Assembly (NCBI GenBank): GCA_001802655.1
Contig: MGZO01000094.1
Span: 14,023 to 30,120, forward strand
Reading direction: 5' to 3'
DNA from: Hydrogenophilales bacterium RIFOXYD1_FULL_62_11
Lineage (GTDB): Bacteria; Pseudomonadota; Gammaproteobacteria; Burkholderiales; Thiobacillaceae
DNA length: 16,098 nucleotides
Made by a program: the position numbers and the translations under genes. The stretch's first letter is position 1. Every line of letters begins with the position of its first letter. The notes beneath the pieces are model-generated. The model saw only the letters and a list, made by a program, of their open reading frames with translations. It had not been told where the DNA came from and did not search any database. Shown piece by piece: positions 1 through 6,538 of the stretch.

Positions 1-1419
1 GAGCAGATCGTACTGCCCGGTAAAGGCCTTGATGGCGTGCGGCCCCAGCCGGTCGAGCGATGTGAAGCGGGAGTGTTCGCGGCCGCGGAAGGTGACCACG
101 GCCATCATGTCCTTTTTGAAGCCGGCACCGAGGCCGCGGGTGATGGCGGTCTTGGTCTTGTCCATCAGGTCGGCGTGGCCAGAGTAGGTGAGGATTTCCA
201 CGTCGGAACCGTCGAGCGGACTACCGGATTCGATGGGCTGCTGCGGCCCGACCAGACGTTGCAGCGTGGCCAGGATATCGCGTGGGGTGCGGTAGTTGGT
301 CTGCGCGCGCAGAACGACCCAGCCGGGCAATGCGACCGGTGGCCGGCCGTAGAGGTTCTGCATCGGATCTTCCAGCCACCAGATGCGGCCGTTGGGCTTC
401 AGCAGGTTGAGCAGGGCATCGTGCCAGGCGGGCTGGAAGTCCTGGCCTTCGTCGATGATGATCTCGTCGAACTGCCCGTCGGCATCAGGCCGGTAGCCGG
501 CCATGAAGGCTTCCAGCATCTGGAATGCGCCCGGCCGGGAGAAGTCGGGTACCGCACCGCCTGCGCGCAGGATGCGATCACACAATTGGTGATAGGTGGC
601 GACCGTCGATCCTGCTGGGGCAATCCGCGCAACATGGTCGGCCAGCGGGCGGTTGTAGCAAACGTAGAGCGAGCGCCTGCCGGCCGCCACAGCGTCCTGC
701 AGCACGTTGAGCGCGAGCTGGGTCTTGCCGGAGCCCGCAGTGCCGATCACATGCAGCCGGAATGGCTCGCACTCGATGCAGCGCGCCCATTCGGCCAGGC
801 CGCCCGAGAGCCGGGTGTAGAGCGTGCGTGCCTGGCCGGCCACCGTCGCGACGTCGGCCACCAGGCGTAATTCGTTGCGCAGGAAGCGATGGACCTCATC
901 GGCGAGCGGCGTGGCGGGTGCATCGTCCGGCAGCAGGGTGCGGATGATGCGGGCCAGATGCTCGCGCTTGCCGGCATCGATGATGCGGGCGGGGTCAATC
1001 CCTGCGGTGCCGGGCTGTTTGACCTGGTAGTCAGGGCAGTAGAGCAGGCTGTCGAGCGTGGGCGTGTTCCCTGTACAGTATTGGTTGAGGCGGGCGCGCA
1101 ACGCCTCGGCGGAACGGGCCATCTGCGCCGGCACACGCTTTTCCGTCTTGTCGTACTGCTTGACCAGCCCCTCCGGCGTTTCGCCCAGAAACCCCGATTT
1201 CTGTTCGATCAGCAGCAGGTTGCCCGCCGGGTTGACGATGGCGAAGTCGATCTCGCCCACCAGCGCGTGGCCCTGGTTGACGCGCGTCCAGTGCACGCCG
1301 TGATAAAGGGTGTAGCTGTCGGGCAGGGATGCGGCGAGCTGCGACAGGGTCTCGATCTCGCGTTGCGCCGCACCTGTGGCCTGCAGCGCCTGCCAGCCTT
1401 CGGGAATGATGTGTGCCAT
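1..1419 (-). CDS. NERD-domain UvrD-like (SF1) DNA helicase, C-terminus cut off by the window edge
   Basis: The frame is open from an ATG at 1419 to base 1, giving at least 473 codons with no stop, so the 3' end lies outside the window. The N-terminus reads as a NERD (nuclease-related) domain: E56 and D58 in GEID, then E72-Q-K74 after a hydrophobic strand, the acidic/lysine pattern of restriction-like nuclease folds. A superfamily-1 helicase core follows: Walker A GTAGSGKT at residues 226-233, Walker B/motif II DEGQD at 323-327, and a motif III-type NYRTP starting at N375. NERD-UvrD fusions are a known bacterial family presumed to act in DNA repair or processing; the exact substrate is unknown. 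It lies 82 bp downstream of an exonuclease/GIY-YIG gene on the same strand, which fits a DNA-repair pairing. The ribosome binding site is weak. Long plus-strand frames opposite it are mirror artefacts of the high GC content. Confidence 0.86.
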   Translation of the reverse strand, partial: MAHIIPEGWQALQATGAAQREIETLSQLAASLPDSYTLYHGVHWTRVNQGHALVGEIDFAIVNPAGNLLLIEQKSGFLGETPEGLVKQYDKTEKRVPAQMARSAEALRARLNQYCTGNTPTLDSLLYCPDYQVKQPGTAGIDPARIIDAGKREHLARIIRTLLPDDAPATPLADEVHRFLRNELRLVADVATVAGQARTLYTRLSGGLAEWARCIECEPFRLHVIGTAGSGKTQLALNVLQDAVAAGRRSLYVCYNRPLADHVARIAPAGSTVATYHQLCDRILRAGGAVPDFSRPGAFQMLEAFMAGYRPDADGQFDEIIIDEGQDFQPAWHDALLNLLKPNGRIWWLEDPMQNLYGRPPVALPGWVVLRAQTNYRTPRDILATLQRLVGPQQPIESGSPLDGSDVEILTYSGHADLMDKTKTAITRGLGAGFKKDMMAVVTFRGREHSRFTSLDRLGPHAIKAFTGQYDLL

Positions 1420-1448
1420 CGGGTTCAGCTGAAAGGGGGACCCGGCGA

Positions 1449-1454
1449 ATTGTA
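1449..1454 (-). promoter_or_regulatory. Possible -10 box upstream of the NERD helicase
   Basis: On the minus strand the short spacer between the exonuclease gene and the helicase gene contains TACAAT, a five-of-six match to the sigma70 -10 consensus, about 30 bases before the ATG. No good -35 box sits 16-18 bases further up, so this is a weak call. Read-through from the upstream gene is equally possible. Confidence 0.25.
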
Positions 1455-1501
1455 CAGACGGCCAAGGCGGGGCTTTTGACCGCGCGGGCTCGCGTTTGAA
1501 C

Positions 1502-2908
1502 TCAGGGTCTTGTGAACGTGCGCACGGTGTTCCCGCGCTTGGCCAGTTGCGCTTTGAGCAGTTTGTAGGTGTCCAGATCGAATGGCGCATCGGCCGGTGC
1601 CTGCAACAATTCCGCCAATTCGGATTCCGAACGGGCGGTACCGAGGTGGCGCCAGGCGTCGACCAGATGCACCGCTTCGCGGTCGAGGAAGGCATTGCGC
1701 TCGACAATGCCGACCGGGCCCGGGTAGGGCCAGGTGGCGATCTTGAGCCGGGCGAGCGCGCTCATCAGGCGCGCGCTGTGGATGCTGATGGACTCCCTGC
1801 CGACGCAGGCGCCTTTGCACTGGTGTAGCTGGAAGGACAAGCAGGGACGCCCCGGCTGGCTGGTATTTTCCAGCCCGACGATGGCCGGACAAAGCTGGTG
1901 CGCCTCGCTGATCTTGCGCAGGGCGAGTGTGGCCTCGCGCCGGGTGGCGAAGAGGCCGTAGAGCGCGCTGTTGTGGCCGGGGTCGGCTTCGGCGCCAGTC
2001 ACCAGGCGCGGGCGGAAATCTCCCGGCGCGACTTCTTCGAGTTGCCAGGCACAGAGCTCAGCCACGCGCCGCGGCTGCCGGTTGTGCACGGGCTGATGTT
2101 GCTTGACCCAACGCGACTCGAGCAGCAGGGCGCCCAGTTCGCCAACCGTCTCCTGCCAGTCGAGGCGGCGGATTTCCTGGGCGATGCGCCGCTCCCGCGC
2201 GTCCCGCGTGCCAGCCGCAAAATGTGACAGCACGCGCTGGCGCAGATTGAGGCTCTTGCCCACATAGAGCGGGGCGTCGTTCTCGCCATAAAACACATAC
2301 ACCCCGGGGGCTTCCGGCAGATCGTCGAGGCAATCCGGCGGCAGCTGGGGCGGCAGGCTTGGGCGCTGCAGCTGATGTTGCACCGCCTCGCCGATACGCC
2401 CGGCATCCACTTCGCGGCCGACGGTTTGCCAGAACTGCCAGATCAGTTCGGCATCGGCCAAGGCGCGGTGGCGCCCGGCGACCACAAGACCATGGCGTTC
2501 AATCAGGCTGTCGAGGTTGTGCTTGTAATGTGCCGGAAACAGGCGCCGCGACAGCTTCACCGTGCACAGCACGTCAGCCTGGAAACGCTGGCCCAGGCGC
2601 TGGAAAGCATGGCGGACAAAGCCGTAGTCGAAGCGCGCGTTGTGGGCAATGAACAGGCGGCCCTGCAGGCGCTGGCCAAGCTCGGCAGCGATCTCGTCGA
2701 AGGTCGGCGCGTCGGCGACCATCTCATTGCTGATGCCGGTCATGTGCTGAATGAACTCGGGGATGCTGCGCTGCGGATTGACCAGGGTATTCCAGCGGGT
2801 CACCGTGTCGCCATCGACCTCGACGATGCCGATCTCGGTGATGCGATCCTCTGCCAGGTTGGCACCGGTGGTTTCGAGGTCGATGAAGGCAAGGCGGTCG
2901 GGAATCAT
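1502..2908 (-). CDS. DEDDh 3'-5' exonuclease (DnaQ/epsilon-like) fused to a GIY-YIG endonuclease domain
   Basis: The 468-residue protein has two nuclease domains. Residues about 5-170 form a DnaQ-type DEDDh exonuclease: DLETTG near residue 10, an AHNARFD block in the middle, and a late H-RALADAE block with the DEDDh histidine and last aspartate. Residues about 200-280 are a GIY-YIG domain like that of UvrC/Cho: GVY at 202-204, YVGKS from 215, then LNLRQRV. After it comes a UvrC/Cho-like cysteine segment, C340, C356, C364 and C368, with the C-x7-C-x3-C spacing of UvrC. Such fusions are usually annotated as DNA polymerase III epsilon-like or excinuclease Cho-like proteins and probably act in repair rather than replication. 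I chose the ATG at 2908; an in-frame TTG at 2935 would add nine residues with no family support. Confidence 0.88.
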   Translation of the reverse strand: MIPDRLAFIDLETTGANLAEDRITEIGIVEVDGDTVTRWNTLVNPQRSIPEFIQHMTGISNEMVADAPTFDEIAAELGQRLQGRLFIAHNARFDYGFVRHAFQRLGQRFQADVLCTVKLSRRLFPAHYKHNLDSLIERHGLVVAGRHRALADAELIWQFWQTVGREVDAGRIGEAVQHQLQRPSLPPQLPPDCLDDLPEAPGVYVFYGENDAPLYVGKSLNLRQRVLSHFAAGTRDARERRIAQEIRRLDWQETVGELGALLLESRWVKQHQPVHNRQPRRVAELCAWQLEEVAPGDFRPRLVTGAEADPGHNSALYGLFATRREATLALRKISEAHQLCPAIVGLENTSQPGRPCLSFQLHQCKGACVGRESISIHSARLMSALARLKIATWPYPGPVGIVERNAFLDREAVHLVDAWRHLGTARSESELAELLQAPADAPFDLDTYKLLKAQLAKRGNTVRTFTRP

Positions 2909-3281
<373 letters not shown>

Positions 3282-3355
3282 AGGCAGATGGCGGTGCCGG
3301 ATGTGATCCGTACACCTTGTTTGACAGACTAACGGGAACTACACAAACAACGCGG

Positions 3356-4324
3356 TTAAAAACTACGGTCAACCGCGAAAGCCGCTAATTGTAGCAAAGC
3401 TGACTTGGAATTTGAATCGGGCAGGACAGAAATTGCTGCGTTGGCAGCCTGAGCTTCACGTTGTGCAGCGTCGCGGGTGTATTGCAGGGCCTGCGTGTCC
3501 TTGATGGCGGCCAGTACGCTCTGGAATTCGGTGAGGCCGCCGTGTTCGATGGCATGGCGAATGCTGGCGGCCTGCTCCGGCGTGCCGTGCTTCATTGCAT
3601 AAAGCAAGGGCAGGGTGGGCTTGCCTTCGGCCAGGTCGTCGCCGATGTTTTTGCCGGTTTTGAGAAAATCGCCCGAATAATCCAGCACGTCGTCGATCAG
3701 CTGGAATGCGGTACCGAGATGCATGCCGTAACGCGCCAGCGCGTCTTTCTGCTCTTCGGTGCCGCCGCTGATGACGGCACCGAGACGGCCGGCAGCCTCG
3801 AACAGCTTGGCCGTCTTGTAGCGAATCACGCGCAGGTAATTGTCTTCGTCAATATCGGGGTCGTGACAATTGAGCAGCTGCAGCACTTCGCCTTCAGCAA
3901 TGGTGTTGGTGGCGTCGGACAGGATGCGCATGATTTCCATGTTGTCGACCGCAACCATCATCTGAAACGCGCGTGAATAGAGAAAGTCGCCAACCAGGAC
4001 GCTGGCGGCATTGCCGAACAGGGCGTTGGCGGTTTCGCGGCCGCGGCGCAATTCGGATTCGTCCACCACGTCGTCGTGCAGCAGGGTGGCCGTGTGGATG
4101 AATTCAACCACGGCCGCGAGGGTGTGATGGGCGTTGCCCGAATAGTTGAAACAGCCGGCAGACAACAGAACCAGCGCCGGGCGCATCCGCTTGCCGCCAC
4201 TATTGATGATGTACTCGGACACCTGGCGAATGAGCGCCACGTCGGAGTACAGACTTTGGCGGATGACATGATCGACGGCATGCATGTCGTCGGCCAGATA
4301 GGATTGCAGGCTCTCCAGAGACAC
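3356..4324 (-). CDS. ispB: Octaprenyl/polyprenyl diphosphate synthase
   Basis: This 322-residue trans-prenyltransferase builds the long isoprenoid side chain of ubiquinone from farnesyl diphosphate and isopentenyl diphosphate. The first aspartate-rich motif DDVVD is at D84-D88, followed by the RRGR arginine motif. KTAKLF lies near residues 170-175 and the second aspartate motif DDVLD at D211-D215. GGKRMRP near residues 43-49 is the N-terminal substrate-binding loop. Length and all motifs match full IspB. The start is a GTG at 4324: the N-terminus from there (MSLESLQSYLADDM) aligns with the usual IspB start, although no good ribosome binding site precedes it. It is divergent from rplU, an arrangement common in proteobacteria. 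Quinone supply serves the respiratory chain that would accept electrons from sulfur oxidation. Confidence 0.95.
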   Translation of the reverse strand: MSLESLQSYLADDMHAVDHVIRQSLYSDVALIRQVSEYIINSGGKRMRPALVLLSAGCFNYSGNAHHTLAAVVEFIHTATLLHDDVVDESELRRGRETANALFGNAASVLVGDFLYSRAFQMMVAVDNMEIMRILSDATNTIAEGEVLQLLNCHDPDIDEDNYLRVIRYKTAKLFEAAGRLGAVISGGTEEQKDALARYGMHLGTAFQLIDDVLDYSGDFLKTGKNIGDDLAEGKPTLPLLYAMKHGTPEQAASIRHAIEHGGLTEFQSVLAAIKDTQALQYTRDAAQREAQAANAAISVLPDSNSKSALLQLAAFAVDRSF

Positions 4325-4427
4325 GATTTGGGCTATTCAAGCTTGTTATTAGGACAATCCCGCAATGGTATCAGTCTGGCCTGGCTTTTTCACAGCAGCC
4401 TGCCTTGATAAAGACTTGTCGAAGCGT

Positions 4428-4456
4428 TTGACTTACTTTGGGTTCGCCGCTAAAAT
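4428..4456 (+). promoter_or_regulatory. Sigma70-type promoter of rplU-rpmA
   Basis: TTGACT (4428-4433, five of six to the -35 consensus) is followed by a 17-bp spacer and TAAAAT (4451-4456, five of six to the -10 consensus). Transcription would start about 30 bases before the rplU ATG, on the side of the divergent spacer expected for this operon. Confidence 0.8.
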
Positions 4457-4494
4457 CTCGCGCTTTCCCGGGTTCGTAACGGTTGGAGACCCCC

Positions 4495-4806
4495 ATGTAC
4501 GCAGTCATCAAAACCGGCGGCAAGCAATATCGCGTGTGCGCTGGCGACAAACTTAAAATTGAAAAGCTCGAGGCCGACATCGGCAGCGAAATCACCTTCG
4601 ACCAAGTGTTGATGGTGGGCGATGGTGCCGACATCAAAGTGGGTGCGCCGATGCTGCGCGGAGCCACAGTGATTGCCACGGTCCTGAACCAGGCACGCGG
4701 AGACAAGATCAAGATTTTCAAGATGCGTCGTCGCAAGCATTATCGCAAGAGCCAGGGCCATCGTCAGTACTTCACTGAAGTGCTAATCGGCGGCATTACC
4801 GCATAA
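4495..4806 (+). CDS. rplU: 50S ribosomal protein L21
   Basis: The 103-residue product has the normal L21 length and sequence: it opens MYAVIKTGGKQYRV and carries the basic FKMRRRKHYRKSQGHRQ segment that contacts 23S rRNA in the large subunit. The ATG at 4495 is preceded by GGAG at a good distance; a TTG four codons upstream overlaps that ribosome binding site and is rejected as the start. rpmA follows after 11 bases, the standard bacterial L21-L27 pair. The stop codon TAA runs into the ribosome binding site of rpmA, so the two are likely translationally coupled. Confidence 0.98.
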   Translation: MYAVIKTGGKQYRVCAGDKLKIEKLEADIGSEITFDQVLMVGDGADIKVGAPMLRGATVIATVLNQARGDKIKIFKMRRRKHYRKSQGHRQYFTEVLIGGITA

Positions 4807-4817
4807 GGAGCAGATAA

Positions 4818-5081
4818 ATGGCACACAAGAAAGCAGGCGGTAGTTCGCGTAACGGCCGTGATTCGGAATCGAAACGTCTGGGCGTGAAATGCTACGGCGG
4901 TGAGTTTGTTCTGGCTGGAAACATTATCGTGCGTCAGCGCGGTACGCAGTTCCACCCCGGCGATAACGTCGGTATTGGCAAGGATCACACCCTGTTTGCC
5001 AAGGCTGAAGGGACCGTGAAGTTTGAGGTCAAGGGCGCAGCCCGTCGCCGCATGGTACGAATCGAGCCGCTGGTCGCTTAA
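4818..5081 (+). CDS. rpmA: 50S ribosomal protein L27
   Basis: The 87-residue product begins MAHKKAGGSSRNGRDS, the unmistakable L27 N-terminus whose flexible tail reaches towards the peptidyl transferase centre. It also holds the conserved VRQRGT and DHTLFA blocks. No Firmicute-type N-terminal leader to be cleaved is present. AAGGAG lies seven bases before the ATG. A rho-independent terminator follows it before obgE. Confidence 0.98.
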   Translation: MAHKKAGGSSRNGRDSESKRLGVKCYGGEFVLAGNIIVRQRGTQFHPGDNVGIGKDHTLFAKAEGTVKFEVKGAARRRMVRIEPLVA

Positions 5082-5109
5082 TTCGAGCCGGGGCCGATTC
5101 GGTCGCCAG

Positions 5110-5140
5110 AAAAGCCCTGTCCGCCGGATGGGGCTTTTTT
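5110..5140 (+). terminator. Rho-independent terminator after rpmA
   Basis: Arms AAAAGCCC (5110-5117) and GGGCTTTT (5131-5138) pair perfectly. The inner bases extend the stem through two G-T wobbles and three further pairs to a three-base loop. The stem runs into a T tract ending at 5140. It lies 28 bases behind the rpmA stop and would limit transcription into obgE. Confidence 0.85.
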
Positions 5141-5177
5141 GTTTGTGCGGGGTAATGTTGATTAGGATCACTCCAAT

Positions 5178-6239
5178 ATGAAATTCATCGACGAAGCAAA
5201 AATTCAGGTGATGGCCGGCAAGGGCGGCGATGGCAGCGCCTCGTTTCGCCGTGAAAAGTTCATCCCGAACGGCGGGCCGGATGGCGGCGATGGCGGACGT
5301 GGGGGCAGCGTGTTCGTTGTGGCCGACTGCAATATCAATACCCTGGTCGAGTTTCGCTATACCCGGATTTTCAAGGCGCAGAAAGGCGAAAGCGGGCGCG
5401 GTGCACAATGCTATGGAAAAGGCGGCGAAGACCTGACCGTGCGTGTACCGGTCGGCACGGTATTCACCGACATCAACAGCGGTGAAGTGGTGGCTGACCT
5501 GGCCGTCAACGGCCAGAAGATTTGCCTGGCCAAAGGGGGCAAGGGCGGGCTGGGCAATCAGCATTTCAAGTCCAGCACCAACCGCGCACCGCGCCAGCAC
5601 ACCTTGGGTGAGCTGGGCGAAGAATGGGAACTGGCGCTGGAGCTGAAGGTGTTGGCGGACGTGGGCTTGCTGGGTATGCCGAATGCGGGTAAGTCGACCT
5701 TCATCCGTGCGGTATCAGCTGCGCGCCCCAAAGTCGCAGATTATCCGTTTACCACGCTCGCGCCGAATCTCGGCGTGGTGCGGGTGGATAGCGAACGCAG
5801 TTTCGTTATTGCCGATATTCCTGGCTTGATTGAAGGCGCCGCCGAAGGCGCGGGGCTGGGCCACCAGTTTTTGCGGCACCTGCAGCGGACTCGGGTGCTG
5901 CTGCACCTCGTCGATATTTCGCCGCGCTGGGAAGAAGGCGATCCTGTGCACGAGGCGCGCGCCATCGTTGAAGAGCTGCGCAAATACGATCAGCAACTCT
6001 ACGAAAAACCGCGTTGGCTGGTGTTGAACAAGATTGACATGGTGGACGAGGCCGAACGCGAGACGGTGGTCGCGCAGTTCATCAAGGATTACGAGTGGTC
6101 GGGGCCGGTATTCGCGATTTCGGCGCTGGAAGGCACAGGATGCACGGCACTGACTTACGCACTCATGGATTACCTTGGTGCCCAGGCTCCGCGCGCTGCG
6201 GAGGAACCCGAGGCCGTTACCCCTGCGCCCGCTGATTAA
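5178..6239 (+). CDS. obgE: GTPase ObgE/CgtA, ribosome assembly factor
   Basis: This 353-residue Obg-family GTPase acts in late 50S assembly and growth control. The N-terminal Obg fold (residues about 1-158) shows the typical glycine-rich stretches KGGDGSASFRREK, GGPDGGDGG and GGKGGLGNQHF. The G domain carries G1 GMPNAGKS at 166-173, the FTTLAPNLG switch region near 192-200, G3 DIPG from D213, G4 NKID at 284-287 and a G5-type SAL motif. The C-terminus is a short Ala/Pro/Glu-rich tail rather than an extra domain, as in other betaproteobacterial forms. AGGA lies ten bases before the ATG. It follows rplU-rpmA as in many bacteria, but a terminator stands between, so it may depend on read-through or on a promoter I could not identify. 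Its 3' end meets the oppositely oriented unknown gene with only nine bases between stops. Confidence 0.97.
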   Translation: MKFIDEAKIQVMAGKGGDGSASFRREKFIPNGGPDGGDGGRGGSVFVVADCNINTLVEFRYTRIFKAQKGESGRGAQCYGKGGEDLTVRVPVGTVFTDINSGEVVADLAVNGQKICLAKGGKGGLGNQHFKSSTNRAPRQHTLGELGEEWELALELKVLADVGLLGMPNAGKSTFIRAVSAARPKVADYPFTTLAPNLGVVRVDSERSFVIADIPGLIEGAAEGAGLGHQFLRHLQRTRVLLHLVDISPRWEEGDPVHEARAIVEELRKYDQQLYEKPRWLVLNKIDMVDEAERETVVAQFIKDYEWSGPVFAISALEGTGCTALTYALMDYLGAQAPRAAEEPEAVTPAPAD

Positions 6240-6248
6240 AGCACGGGG

Positions 6249-6527
6249 TCAGGAAGTGACCTGGTCGTCGGCTGGTAGGGGCTCACCGCCGATGCGCTTC
6301 CAGTCGTTCTCCTGCAGCGCAACCTGGTAACGCGCCCAGCGGGCGAATTCAAGCGGGGTGCAATGCCCTTTCTTGCGGCGGCAGACGCCTGCCACGCCCT
6401 TGAAGTGATAAACCGTTTCGCCGCTTTCGGCATCGTGCGCGATTTCCGCGAGCTGACGCACCCCCCATGTGCGGCCGTAGGCGCCGTTGCTGTAAAAATA
6501 CCCTGGTTTCAGTTCGTCGAGGCTCAT
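6249..6527 (-). CDS. Small protein of unknown function, last gene of the CbbQ/CbbO gene set
   Basis: I do not recognise the family. The 92-residue product is soluble-looking, with no signal peptide or membrane segment. It is rich in aromatic residues (YFYSNGAYGR near the N-terminus, several Trp) and has a central VCRRKKGHC stretch whose two cysteines could bind a metal or form a disulfide. It starts 11 bases after the CbbO-type gene stops, on the same strand, so it is most likely co-transcribed with it. Its ribosome binding site is weak. Codon choice is GC-rich like the CbbO gene and unlike the glycosyltransferase gene further up. An accessory role for the ATPase/VWA pair is a guess from position only. 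Confidence 0.72.
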   Translation of the reverse strand: MSLDELKPGYFYSNGAYGRTWGVRQLAEIAHDAESGETVYHFKGVAGVCRRKKGHCTPLEFARWARYQVALQENDWKRIGGEPLPADDQVTS

Positions 6528-6538
6528 GTCGTTCGGGC

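Noticed and set aside
37..1479. Two plus-strand open frames of 277 and 196 codons
   Set aside because: They are in codon register with the NERD-helicase on the minus strand, which has clear Walker A, DEGQD and NYRTP motifs. The plus-strand products have none.
3321..3326. TTGACA on the plus strand between tRNA-Pro and ispB
   Set aside because: There is no -10 box at a proper distance, and the nearest downstream sequence on that strand is the reverse of ispB.
4764..5600. 278-codon minus-strand frame across rpmA and the start of obgE
   Set aside because: It runs through two certain genes on the plus strand and across the terminator between them.
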